Positions 40,401 through 54,900 of a DNA stretch of 64,000 nucleotides are shown piece by piece. Source of the stretch: Acanthacorydalis orientalis (lineage: Eukaryota > Arthropoda > Insecta > Megaloptera > Corydalidae); assembly GCA_034766995.1 (NCBI GenBank), contig CM068321.1:16641526-16705525 (forward strand), read 5' to 3'. The notes beneath the pieces are model-generated. The model did not search any database. It saw only the letters and a program-made list of their open reading frames with translations, and had not been told where the DNA came from. Within the stretch, counting starts at the first letter, position 1; every line of letters starts with the position of its first letter. The position numbers and the translations under genes were made by a program.

Positions 40401-43400
40401 GAAAAACTGGTATTTTTGCGGATATTTCGCGGTTTTTGTGACTTTTTCGTTATCTATTATTAACCGATGGAAATTTTGACTCATGTATGATGTAGAACAG
40501 TACATTGCGCATAGAACAGTATGAAATAGTTGCTAGTTTCATGACAATTTGGGTATTTTATGAAGGAAAAACTATAATTTTTGCTAATTTTTTGCGGTTT
40601 TTTTGATATTTAAGACATTTATAATGGACCGATGTTAATATTATCAAAAAATATACATAAAGCATTAAAAGACGAATCGACCGGTATGAAATAGTTGCCA
40701 AAATACCCTACATATACTCAAATAAGCCATATCTGCAATACCCGCCAAATACGAATTATCCGCAATGACCGCCATATCCGCAAAAACCCATATCTGCAAT
40801 AACCGTAGTAACCATCGTGTCCACGGAAAATGTGTTTTTTTGATATTTACTGTATTTCTTATTTCCCGATGTTAATTTTGTGTAAGATATCGTATAGAAC
40901 TCTTAAATGCGCATCGATGGGTATGAAATAGTAGTCATTTTTGTAACATTTTGCATATTTTAAGCAAGAAAAAGTTGTATTATTGCGGATATTTCGCGGT
41001 TTTTGTGATTTTTTCGGTATCAATTATGACCGGATGGCCATTTTGACTAAAGTATGATATAGAGCTTTACTATACGCATCGAACAGTATGAAATAGTTAC
41101 CATTTTTGTCATATTTTGGATATTTTAAGCAAGAAAAACTGGTATTTTTGCGGATATTTCGCGGTTTTTGTGACTTTTTCGTTATCTATTATTAACCGAT
41201 GGAAATTTTGACTCATGTATGATGTAGAACAGTACATTGCGCATAGAACAGTATGAAATAGTTGCTAGTTTCATGACAATTTGGGTATTTTATGAAGGAA
41301 AAACTATAATTTTTGCTAATTTTTTGCGGTTTTTTTGATATTTAAGACATTTATAATGGACCGATGTTAATATTATCAAAAAATATACATAAAGCATTAA
41401 AAGACGAATCGACCGGTATGAAATAGTTGCCAAAATACCCTACATATACTCAAATAAGCCATATCTGCAATACCCGCCAAATACGAATTATCCGCAATGA
41501 CCGCCATATCCGCAAAAACCCATATCTGCAATAACCGTAGTAACCATCGTGTCCACGGAAAATGTGTTTTTTTGATATTTACTGTATTTCTTATTTCCCG
41601 ATGTTAATTTTGTGTAAGATATCGTATAGAACTCTTAAATGCGCATCGATGGGTATGAAATAGTAGTCATTTTTGTAACATTTTGCATATTTTAAGCAAG
41701 AAAAAGTTGTATTATTGCGGATATTTCGCGGTTTTTGTGATTTTTTCGGTATCAATTATGACCGGATGGCCATTTTGACTAAAGTATGATATAGAGCTTT
41801 ACTATACGCATCGAACAGTATGAAATAGTTACCATTTTTGTCATATTTTGGATATTTTAAGCAAGAAAAACTGGTATTTTTGCGGATATTTCGCGGTTTT
41901 TGTGACTTTTTCGTTATCTATTATTAACCGATGGAAATTTTGACTCATGTATGATGTAGAACAGTACATTGCGCATAGAACAGTATGAAATAGTTGCTAG
42001 TTTCATGACAATTTGGGTATTTTATGAAGGAAAAACTATAATTTTTGCTAATTTTTTGCGGTTTTTTTGATATTTAAGACATTTATAATGGACCGATGTT
42101 AATATTATCAAAAAATATACATAAAGCATTAAAAGACGAATCGACCGGTATGAAATAGTTGCCAAAATACCCTACATATACTCAAATAAGCCATATCTGC
42201 AATACCCGCCAAATACGAATTATCCGCAATGACCGCCATATCCGCAAAAACCCATATCTGCAATAACCGTAGTAACCATCGTGTCCACGGAAAATGTGTT
42301 TTTTTGATATTTACTGTATTTCTTATTTCCCGATGTTAATTTTGTGTAAGATATCGTATAGAACTCTTAAATGCGCATCGATGGGTATGAAATAGTAGTC
42401 ATTTTTGTAACATTTTGCATATTTTAAGCAAGAAAAAGTTGTATTATTGCGGATATTTCGCGGTTTTTGTGATTTTTTCGGTATCAATTATGACCGGATG
42501 GCCATTTTGACTAAAGTATGATATAGAGCTTTACTATACGCATCGAACAGTATGAAATAGTTACCATTTTTGTCATATTTTGGATATTTTAAGCAAGAAA
42601 AACTGGTATTTTTGCGGATATTTCGCGGTTTTTGTGACTTTTTCGTTATCTATTATTAACCGATGGAAATTTTGACTCATGTATGATGTAGAACAGTACA
42701 TTGCGCATAGAACAGTATGAAATAGTTGCTAGTTTCATGACAATTTGGGTATTTTATGAAGGAAAAACTATAATTTTTGCTAATTTTTTGCGGTTTTTTT
42801 GATATTTAAGACATTTATAATGGACCGATGTTAATATTATCAAAAAATATACATAAAGCATTAAAAGACGAATCGACCGGTATGAAATAGTTGCCAAAAT
42901 ACCCTACATATACTCAAATAAGCCATATCTGCAATACCCGCCAAATACGAATTATCCGCAATGACCGCCATATCCGCAAAAACCCATATCTGCAATAACC
43001 GTAGTAACCATCGTGTCCACGGAAAATGTGTTTTTTTGATATTTACTGTATTTCTTATTTCCCGATGTTAATTTTGTGTAAGATATCGTATAGAACTCTT
43101 AAATGCGCATCGATGGGTATGAAATAGTAGTCATTTTTGTAACATTTTGCATATTTTAAGCAAGAAAAAGTTGTATTATTGCGGATATTTCGCGGTTTTT
43201 GTGATTTTTTCGGTATCAATTATGACCGGATGGCCATTTTGACTAAAGTATGATATAGAGCTTTACTATACGCATCGAACAGTATGAAATAGTTACCATT
43301 TTTGTCATATTTTGGATATTTTAAGCAAGAAAAACTGGTATTTTTGCGGATATTTCGCGGTTTTTGTGACTTTTTCGTTATCTATTATTAACCGATGGAA

Positions 43401-46400
43401 ATTTTGACTCATGTATGATGTAGAACAGTACATTGCGCATAGAACAGTATGAAATAGTTGCTAGTTTCATGACAATTTGGGTATTTTATGAAGGAAAAAC
43501 TATAATTTTTGCTAATTTTTTGCGGTTTTTTTGATATTTAAGACATTTATAATGGACCGATGTTAATATTATCAAAAAATATACATAAAGCATTAAAAGA
43601 CGAATCGACCGGTATGAAATAGTTGCCAAAATACCCTACATATACTCAAATAAGCCATATCTGCAATACCCGCCAAATACGAATTATCCGCAATGACCGC
43701 CATATCCGCAAAAACCCATATCTGCAATAACCGTAGTAACCATCGTGTCCACGGAAAATGTGTTTTTTTGATATTTACTGTATTTCTTATTTCCCGATGT
43801 TAATTTTGTGTAAGATATCGTATAGAACTCTTAAATGCGCATCGATGGGTATGAAATAGTAGTCATTTTTGTAACATTTTGCATATTTTAAGCAAGAAAA
43901 AGTTGTATTATTGCGGATATTTCGCGGTTTTTGTGATTTTTTCGGTATCAATTATGACCGGATGGCCATTTTGACTAAAGTATGATATAGAGCTTTACTA
44001 TACGCATCGAACAGTATGAAATAGTTACCATTTTTGTCATATTTTGGATATTTTAAGCAAGAAAAACTGGTATTTTTGCGGATATTTCGCGGTTTTTGTG
44101 ACTTTTTCGTTATCTATTATTAACCGATGGAAATTTTGACTCATGTATGATGTAGAACAGTACATTGCGCATAGAACAGTATGAAATAGTTGCTAGTTTC
44201 ATGACAATTTGGGTATTTTATGAAGGAAAAACTATAATTTTTGCTAATTTTTTGCGGTTTTTTTGATATTTAAGACATTTATAATGGACCGATGTTAATA
44301 TTATCAAAAAATATACATAAAGCATTAAAAGACGAATCGACCGGTATGAAATAGTTGCCAAAATACCCTACATATACTCAAATAAGCCATATCTGCAATA
44401 CCCGCCAAATACGAATTATCCGCAATGACCGCCATATCCGCAAAAACCCATATCTGCAATAACCGTAGTAACCATCGTGTCCACGGAAAATGTGTTTTTT
44501 TGATATTTACTGTATTTCTTATTTCCCGATGTTAATTTTGTGTAAGATATCGTATAGAACTCTTAAATGCGCATCGATGGGTATGAAATAGTAGTCATTT
44601 TTGTAACATTTTGCATATTTTAAGCAAGAAAAAGTTGTATTATTGCGGATATTTCGCGGTTTTTGTGATTTTTTCGGTATCAATTATGACCGGATGGCCA
44701 TTTTGACTAAAGTATGATATAGAGCTTTACTATACGCATCGAACAGTATGAAATAGTTACCATTTTTGTCATATTTTGGATATTTTAAGCAAGAAAAACT
44801 GGTATTTTTGCGGATATTTCGCGGTTTTTGTGACTTTTTCGTTATCTATTATTAACCGATGGAAATTTTGACTCATGTATGATGTAGAACAGTACATTGC
44901 GCATAGAACAGTATGAAATAGTTGCTAGTTTCATGACAATTTGGGTATTTTATGAAGGAAAAACTATAATTTTTGCTAATTTTTTGCGGTTTTTTTGATA
45001 TTTAAGACATTTATAATGGACCGATGTTAATATTATCAAAAAATATACATAAAGCATTAAAAGACGAATCGACCGGTATGAAATAGTTGCCAAAATACCC
45101 TACATATACTCAAATAAGCCATATCTGCAATACCCGCCAAATACGAATTATCCGCAATGACCGCCATATCCGCAAAAACCCATATCTGCAATAACCGTAG
45201 TAACCATCGTGTCCACGGAAAATGTGTTTTTTTGATATTTACTGTATTTCTTATTTCCCGATGTTAATTTTGTGTAAGATATCGTATAGAACTCTTAAAT
45301 GCGCATCGATGGGTATGAAATAGTAGTCATTTTTGTAACATTTTGCATATTTTAAGCAAGAAAAAGTTGTATTATTGCGGATATTTCGCGGTTTTTGTGA
45401 TTTTTTCGGTATCAATTATGACCGGATGGCCATTTTGACTAAAGTATGATATAGAGCTTTACTATACGCATCGAACAGTATGAAATAGTTACCATTTTTG
45501 TCATATTTTGGATATTTTAAGCAAGAAAAACTGGTATTTTTGCGGATATTTCGCGGTTTTTGTGACTTTTTCGTTATCTATTATTAACCGATGGAAATTT
45601 TGACTCATGTATGATGTAGAACAGTACATTGCGCATAGAACAGTATGAAATAGTTGCTAGTTTCATGACAATTTGGGTATTTTATGAAGGAAAAACTATA
45701 ATTTTTGCTAATTTTTTGCGGTTTTTTTGATATTTAAGACATTTATAATGGACCGATGTTAATATTATCAAAAAATATACATAAAGCATTAAAAGACGAA
45801 TCGACCGGTATGAAATAGTTGCCAAAATACCCTACATATACTCAAATAAGCCATATCTGCAATACCCGCCAAATACGAATTATCCGCAATGACCGCCATA
45901 TCCGCAAAAACCCATATCTGCAATAACCGTAGTAACCATCGTGTCCACGGAAAATGTGTTTTTTTGATATTTACTGTATTTCTTATTTCCCGATGTTAAT
46001 TTTGTGTAAGATATCGTATAGAACTCTTAAATGCGCATCGATGGGTATGAAATAGTAGTCATTTTTGTAACATTTTGCATATTTTAAGCAAGAAAAAGTT
46101 GTATTATTGCGGATATTTCGCGGTTTTTGTGATTTTTTCGGTATCAATTATGACCGGATGGCCATTTTGACTAAAGTATGATATAGAGCTTTACTATACG
46201 CATCGAACAGTATGAAATAGTTACCATTTTTGTCATATTTTGGATATTTTAAGCAAGAAAAACTGGTATTTTTGCGGATATTTCGCGGTTTTTGTGACTT
46301 TTTCGTTATCTATTATTAACCGATGGAAATTTTGACTCATGTATGATGTAGAACAGTACATTGCGCATAGAACAGTATGAAATAGTTGCTAGTTTCATGA

Positions 46401-48967
46401 CAATTTGGGTATTTTATGAAGGAAAAACTATAATTTTTGCTAATTTTTTGCGGTTTTTTTGATATTTAAGACATTTATAATGGACCGATGTTAATATTAT
46501 CAAAAAATATACATAAAGCATTAAAAGACGAATCGACCGGTATGAAATAGTTGCCAAAATACCCTACATATACTCAAATAAGCCATATCTGCAATACCCG
46601 CCAAATACGAATTATCCGCAATGACCGCCATATCCGCAAAAACCCATATCTGCAATAACCGTAGTAACCATCGTGTCCACGGAAAATGTGTTTTTTTGAT
46701 ATTTACTGTATTTCTTATTTCCCGATGTTAATTTTGTGTAAGATATCGTATAGAACTCTTAAATGCGCATCGATGGGTATGAAATAGTAGTCATTTTTGT
46801 AACATTTTGCATATTTTAAGCAAGAAAAAGTTGTATTATTGCGGATATTTCGCGGTTTTTGTGATTTTTTCGGTATCAATTATGACCGGATGGCCATTTT
46901 GACTAAAGTATGATATAGAGCTTTACTATACGCATCGAACAGTATGAAATAGTTACCATTTTTGTCATATTTTGGATATTTTAAGCAAGAAAAACTGGTA
47001 TTTTTGCGGATATTTCGCGGTTTTTGTGACTTTTTCGTTATCTATTATTAACCGATGGAAATTTTGACTCATGTATGATGTAGAACAGTACATTGCGCAT
47101 AGAACAGTATGAAATAGTTGCTAGTTTCATGACAATTTGGGTATTTTATGAAGGAAAAACTATAATTTTTGCTAATTTTTTGCGGTTTTTTTGATATTTA
47201 AGACATTTATAATGGACCGATGTTAATATTATCAAAAAATATACATAAAGCATTAAAAGACGAATCGACCGGTATGAAATAGTTGCCAAAATACCCTACA
47301 TATACTCAAATAAGCCATATCTGCAATACCCGCCAAATACGAATTATCCGCAATGACCGCCATATCCGCAAAAACCCATATCTGCAATAACCGTAGTAAC
47401 CATCGTGTCCACGGAAAATGTGTTTTTTTGATATTTACTGTATTTCTTATTTCCCGATGTTAATTTTGTGTAAGATATCGTATAGAACTCTTAAATGCGC
47501 ATCGATGGGTATGAAATAGTAGTCATTTTTGTAACATTTTGCATATTTTAAGCAAGAAAAAGTTGTATTATTGCGGATATTTCGCGGTTTTTGTGATTTT
47601 TTCGGTATCAATTATGACCGGATGGCCATTTTGACTAAAGTATGATATAGAGCTTTACTATACGCATCGAACAGTATGAAATAGTTACCATTTTTGTCAT
47701 ATTTTGGATATTTTAAGCAAGAAAAACTGGTATTTTTGCGGATATTTCGCGGTTTTTGTGACTTTTTCGTTATCTATTATTAACCGATGGAAATTTTGAC
47801 TCATGTATGATGTAGAACAGTACATTGCGCATAGAACAGTATGAAATAGTTGCTAGTTTCATGACAATTTGGGTATTTTATGAAGGAAAAACTATAATTT
47901 TTGCTAATTTTTTGCGGTTTTTTTGATATTTAAGACATTTATAATGGACCGATGTTAATATTATCAAAAAATATACATAAAGCATTAAAAGACGAATCGA
48001 CCGGTATGAAATAGTTGCCAAAATACCCTACATATACTCAAATAAGCCATATCTGCAATACCCGCCAAATACGAATTATCCGCAATGACCGCCATATCCG
48101 CAAAAACCCATATCTGCAATAACCGTAGTAACCATCGTGTCCACGGAAAATGTGTTTTTTTGATATTTACTGTATTTCTTATTTCCCGATGTTAATTTTG
48201 TGTAAGATATCGTATAGAACTCTTAAATGCGCATCGATGGGTATGAAATAGTAGTCATTTTTGTAACATTTTGCATATTTTAAGCAAGAAAAAGTTGTAT
48301 TATTGCGGATATTTCGCGGTTTTTGTGATTTTTTCGGTATCAATTATGACCGGATGGCCATTTTGACTAAAGTATGATATAGAGCTTTACTATACGCATC
48401 GAACAGTATGAAATAGTTACCATTTTTGTCATATTTTGGATATTTTAAGCAAGAAAAACTGGTATTTTTGCGGATATTTCGCGGTTTTTGTGACTTTTTC
48501 GTTATCTATTATTAACCGATGGAAATTTTGACTCATGTATGATGTAGAACAGTACATTGCGCATAGAACAGTATGAAATAGTTGCTAGTTTCATGACAAT
48601 TTGGGTATTTTATGAAGGAAAAACTATAATTTTTGCTAATTTTTTGCGGTTTTTTTGATATTTAAGACATTTATAATGGACCGATGTTAATATTATCAAA
48701 AAATATACATAAAGCATTAAAAGACGAATCGACCGGTATGAAATAGTTGCCAAAATACCCTACATATACTCAAATAAGCCATATCTGCAATACCCGCCAA
48801 ATACGAATTATCCGCAATGACCGCCATATCCGCAAAAACCCATATCTGCAATAACCGTAGTAACCATCGTGTCCACGGAAAATGTGTTTTTTTGATATTT
48901 ACTGTATTTCTTATTTCCCGATGTTAATTTTGTGTAAGATATCGTATAGAACTCTTAAATGCGCATC
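37481..48967 (+). repeat. Homogeneous core, about 15.7 copies without visible differences
   Basis: From the CGGG variant near 37480 to the CGTTGGG variant at 48969 I see no base difference between successive 732-base copies. The units all carry the same state at every site that varies elsewhere (CTGG, GAAAT, GCTAG, TTAAGACAT, CCCGCC, TTTCTT, CGATGGG, GCAAG). The comparison was made by eye, so isolated differences could have been missed. Confidence 0.7.
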
Positions 48968-51900
48968 GTTGGGTATGAAATAGTAGTCATTTTTGTAACA
49001 TTTTGCATATTTTAAGCAAGAAAAAGTTGTATTATTGCGGATATTTCGCGGTTTTTGTGATTTTTTCGGTATCAATTATGACCGGATGGCCATTTTGACT
49101 AAAGTATGATATAGAGCTTTACTATACGCATCGAACAGTATGAAATAGTTACCATTTTTGTCATATTTTGGATATTTTAAGCAAGAAAAACTGGTATTTT
49201 TGCGGATATTTCGCGGTTTTTGTGACTTTTTCGTTATCTATTATTAACCGATGGAAATTTTGACTCATGTATGATGTAGAACAGTACATTGCGCATAGAA
49301 CAGTATGAAATAGTTGCTAGTTTCATGACAATTTGGGTATTTTATGAAGGAAAAACTATAATTTTTGCTAATTTTTTGCGGTTTTTTTGATATTTAAGAC
49401 ATTTATAATGGACCGATGTTAATATTATCAAAAAATATACATAAAGCATTAAAAGACGAATCGACCGGTATGAAATAGTTGCCAAAATACCCTACATATA
49501 CTCAAATAAGCCATATCTGCAATACCCGCCAAATACGAATTATCCGCAATGACCGCCATATCCGCAAAAACCCATATCTGCAATAACCGTAGTAACCATC
49601 GTGTCCACGGAAAATGTGTTTTTTTGATATTTACTGTATTTCTTATTTCCCGATGTTAATTTTGTGTAAGATATCGTATAGAACTCTTAAATGCGCATCG
49701 TTGGGTATGAAATAGTAGTCATTTTTGTAACATTTTGCATATTTTAAGCAAGAAAAAGTTGTATTATTGCGGATATTTCGCGGTTTTTGTGATTTTTTCG
49801 GTATCAATTATGACCGGATGGCCATTTTGACTAAAGTATGATATAGAGCTTTACTATACGCATCGAACAGTATGAAATAGTTACCATTTTTGTCATATTT
49901 TGGATATTTTAAGCAAGAAAAACTGGTATTTTTGCGGATATTTCGCGGTTTTTGTGACTTTTTCGTTATCTATTATTAACCGATGGAAATTTTGACTCAT
50001 GTATGATGTAGAACAGTACATTGCGCATAGAACAGTATGAAATAGTTGCTAGTTTCATGACAATTTGGGTATTTTATGAAGGAAAAACTATAATTTTTGC
50101 TAATTTTTTGCGGTTTTTTTGATATTTAAGACATTTATAATGGACCGATGTTAATATTATCAAAAAATATACATAAAGCATTAAAAGACGAATCGACCGG
50201 TATGAAATAGTTGCCAAAATACCCTACATATACTCAAATAAGCCATATCTGCAATACCCGCCAAATACGAATTATCCGCAATGACCGCCATATCCGCAAA
50301 AACCCATATCTGCAATAACCGTAGTAACCATCGTGTCCACGGAAAATGTGTTTTTTTGATATTTACTGTATTTCTTATTTCCCGATGTTAATTTTGTGTA
50401 AGATATCGTATAGAACTCTTAAATGCGCATCGATGGGTATGAAATAGTAGTCATTTTTGTAACATTTTGCATATTTTAAGCAAGAAAAAGTTGTATTATT
50501 GCGGATATTTCGCGGTTTTTGTGATTTTTTCGGTATCAATTATGACCGGATGGCCATTTTGACTAAAGTATGATATAGAGCTTTACTATACGCATCGAAC
50601 AGTATGAAATAGTTACCATTTTTGTCATATTTTGGATATTTTAAGCAAGAAAAACTGGTATTTTTGCGGATATTTCGCGGTTTTTGTGACTTTTTCGTTA
50701 TCTATTATTAACCGATGGAAATTTTGACTCATGTATGATGTAGAACAGTACATTGCGCATAGAACAGTATGAAATAGTTGCTAGTTTCATGACAATTTGG
50801 GTATTTTATGAAGGAAAAACTATAATTTTTGCTAATTTTTTGCGGTTTTTTTGATATTTAAGACATTTATAATGGACCGATGTTAATATTATCAAAAAAT
50901 ATACATAAAGCATTAAAAGACGAATCGACCGGTATGAAATAGTTGCCAAAATACCCTACATATACTCAAATAAGCCATATCTGCAATACCCGCCAAATAC
51001 GAATTATCCGCAATGACCGCCATATCCGCAAAAACCCATATCTGCAATAACCGTAGTAACCATCGTGTCCACGGAAAATGTGTTTTTTTGATATTTACTG
51101 TATTTCTTATTTCCCGATGTTAATTTTGTGTAAGATATCGTATAGAACTCTTAAATGCGCATCGTTGGGTATGAAATAGTAGTCATTTTTGTAACATTTT
51201 GCATATTTTAAGCAAGAAAAAGTTGTATTATTGCGGATATTTCGCGGTTTTTGTGATTTTTTCGGTATCAATTATGACCGGATGGCCATTTTGACTAAAG
51301 TATGATATAGAGCTTTACTATACGCATCGAACAGTATGAAATAGTTACCATTTTTGTCATATTTTGGATATTTTAAGCAAGAAAAACTGGTATTTTTGCG
51401 GATATTTCGCGGTTTTTGTGACTTTTTCGTTATCTATTATTAACCGATGGAAATTTTGACTCATGTATGATGTAGAACAGTACATTGCGCATAGAACAGT
51501 ATGAAATAGTTGCTAGTTTCATGACAATTTGGGTATTTTATGAAGGAAAAACTATAATTTTTGCTAATTTTTTGCGGTTTTTTTGATATTTAAGACATTT
51601 ATAATGGACCGATGTTAATATTATCAAAAAATATACATAAAGCATTAAAAGACGAATCGACCGGTATGAAATAGTTGCCAAAATACCCTACATATACTCA
51701 AATAAGCCATATCTGCAATACCCGCCAAATACGAATTATCCGCAATGACCGCCATATCCGCAAAAACCCATATCTGCAATAACCGTAGTAACCATCGTGT
51801 CCACGGAAAATGTGTTTTTTTGATATTTACTGTATTTCTTATTTCCCGATGTTAATTTTGTGTAAGATATCGTATAGAACTCTTAAATGCGCATCGTTGG

Positions 51901-54900
51901 GTATGAAATAGTAGTCATTTTTGTAACATTTTGCATATTTTAAGCAAGAAAAAGTTGTATTATTGCGGATATTTCGCGGTTTTTGTGATTTTTTCGGTAT
52001 CAATTATGACCGGATGGCCATTTTGACTAAAGTATGATATAGAGCTTTACTATACGCATCGAACAGTATGAAATAGTTACCATTTTTGTCATATTTTGGA
52101 TATTTTAAGCAAGAAAAACTGGTATTTTTGCGGATATTTCGCGGTTTTTGTGACTTTTTCGTTATCTATTATTAACCGATGGAAATTTTGACTCATGTAT
52201 GATGTAGAACAGTACATTGCGCATAGAACAGTATGAAATAGTTGCTAGTTTCATGACAATTTGGGTATTTTATGAAGGAAAAACTATAATTTTTGCTAAT
52301 TTTTTGCGGTTTTTTTGATATTTAAGACATTTATAATGGACCGATGTTAATATTATCAAAAAATATACATAAAGCATTAAAAGACGAATCGACCGGTATG
52401 AAATAGTTGCCAAAATACCCTACATATACTCAAATAAGCCATATCTGCAATACCCGCCAAATACGAATTATCCGCAATGACCGCCATATCCGCAAAAACC
52501 CATATCTGCAATAACCGCAGTAACCATCGTGTCCACGGAAAATGTGTTTTTTTGATATTTACTGTATTTCTTATTTCCCGATGTTAATTTTGTGTAAGAT
52601 ATCGTATAGAACTCTTAAATGCGCATCGATGGGTATGAAATAGTAGTCATTTTTGTAACATTTTGCATATTTTAAGCAAGAAAAAGTTGTATTATTGCGG
52701 ATATTTCGCGGTTTTTGTGATTTTTTCGGTATCAATTATGACCGGATGGCCATTTTGACTAAAGTATGATATAGAGCTTTACTATACGCATCGAACAGTA
52801 TGAAATAGTTACCATTTTTGTCATATTTTGGATATTTTAAGCAAGAAAAACTGGTATTTTTGCGGATATTTCGCGGTTTTTGTGACTTTTTCGTTATCTA
52901 TTATTAACCGATGGAAATTTTGACTCATGTATGATGTAGAACAGTACATTGCGCATAGAACAGTATGAAATAGTTGCTAGTTTCATGACAATTTGGGTAT
53001 TTTATGAAGGAAAAACTATAATTTTTGCTAATTTTTTGCGGTTTTTTTGATATTTAAGACATTTATAATGGACCGATGTTAATATTATCAAAAAATATAC
53101 ATAAAGCATTAAAAGACGAATCGACCGGTATGAAATAGTTGCCAAAATACCCTACATATACTCAAATAAGCCATATCTGCAATACCCGCCAAATACGAAT
53201 TATCCGCAATGACCGCCATATCCGCAAAAACCCATATCTGCAATAACCGTAGTAACCATCGTGTCCACGGAAAATGTGTTTTTTTGATATTTACTGTATT
53301 TCTTATTTCCCGATGTTAATTTTGTGTAAGATATCGTATAGAACTCTTAAATGCGCATCGTTGGGTATGAAATAGTAGTCATTTTTGTAACATTTTGCAT
53401 ATTTTAAGCAAGAAAAAGTTGTATTATTGCGGATATTTCGCGGTTTTTGTGATTTTTTCGGTATCAATTATGACCGGATGGCCATTTTGACTAAAGTATG
53501 ATATAGAGCTTTACTATACGCATCGAACAGTATGAAACAGTTACCATTTTTGTCATATTTTGGATATTTTAAGCAAGAAAAACTGGTATTTTTGCGGATA
53601 TTTCGCGGTTTTTGTGACTTTTTCGTTATCTATTATTAACCGATGGAAATTTTGACTCATGTATGATGTAGAACAGTACATTGCGCATAGAACAGTATGA
53701 AATAGTTGCTAGTTTCATGACAATTTGGGTATTTTATGAAGGAAAAACTATAATTTTTGCTAATTTTTTGCGGTTTTTTTGATATTTAAGACATTTATAA
53801 TGGACCGATGTTAATATTATCAAAAAATATACATAAAGCATTAAAAGACGAATCGACCGGTATGAAATAGTTGCCAAAATACCCTACATATACTCAAATA
53901 AGCCATATCTGCAATACCCGCCAAATACGAATTGTCCGCAATGACCGCCATATCCGCAAAAACCCATATCTGCAATAACCGTAGTAACCATCGTGTCCAC
54001 GGAAAATGTGTTTTTTTGATATTTACTGTATTTCTTATTTCCCGATGTTAATTTTGTGTAAGATATCGTATAGAACTCTTAAATGCGCATCGTTGGGTAT
54101 GAAATAGTAGTCATTTTTGTAACATTTTGCATATTTTAAGCAAGAAAAAGTTGTATTATTGCGGATATTTCGCGGTTTTTGTGATTTTTTCGGTATCAAT
54201 TATGACCGGATGGCCATTTTGACTAAAGTATGATATAGAGCTTTACTATACGCATCGAACAGTATGAAATAGTTACCATTTTTGTCATATTTTGGATATT
54301 TTAAGCAAGAAAAACTGGTATTTTTGCGGATATTTCGCGGTTTTTGTGACTTTTTCGTTATCTATTATTAACCGATGGAAATTTTGACTCATGTATGATG
54401 TAGAACAGTACATTGCGCATAGAACAGTATGAAATAGTTGCTAGTTTCATGACAATTTGGGTATTTTATGAAGGAAAAACTATAATTTTTGCTAATTTTT
54501 TGCGGTTTTTTTGATATTTAAGACATTTATAATGGACCGATGTTAATATTATCAAAAAATATACATAAAGCATTAAAAGACGAATCGACCGGTATGAAAT
54601 AGTTGCCAAAATACCCTACATATACTCAAATAAGCCATATCTGCAATACCCGCCAAATACGAATTATCCGCAATGACCGCCATATCCGCAAAAACCCATA
54701 TCTGCAATAACCGCAGTAACCATCGTGTCCACGGAAAATGTGTTTTTTTGATATTTACTGTATTTCTTATTTCCCGATGTTAATTTTGTGTAAGATATCG
54801 TATAGAACTCTTAAATGCGCATCGATGGGTATGAAATAGTAGTCATTTTTGTAACATTTTGCATATTTTAAGCAAGAAAAAGTTGTATTATTGCGGATAT

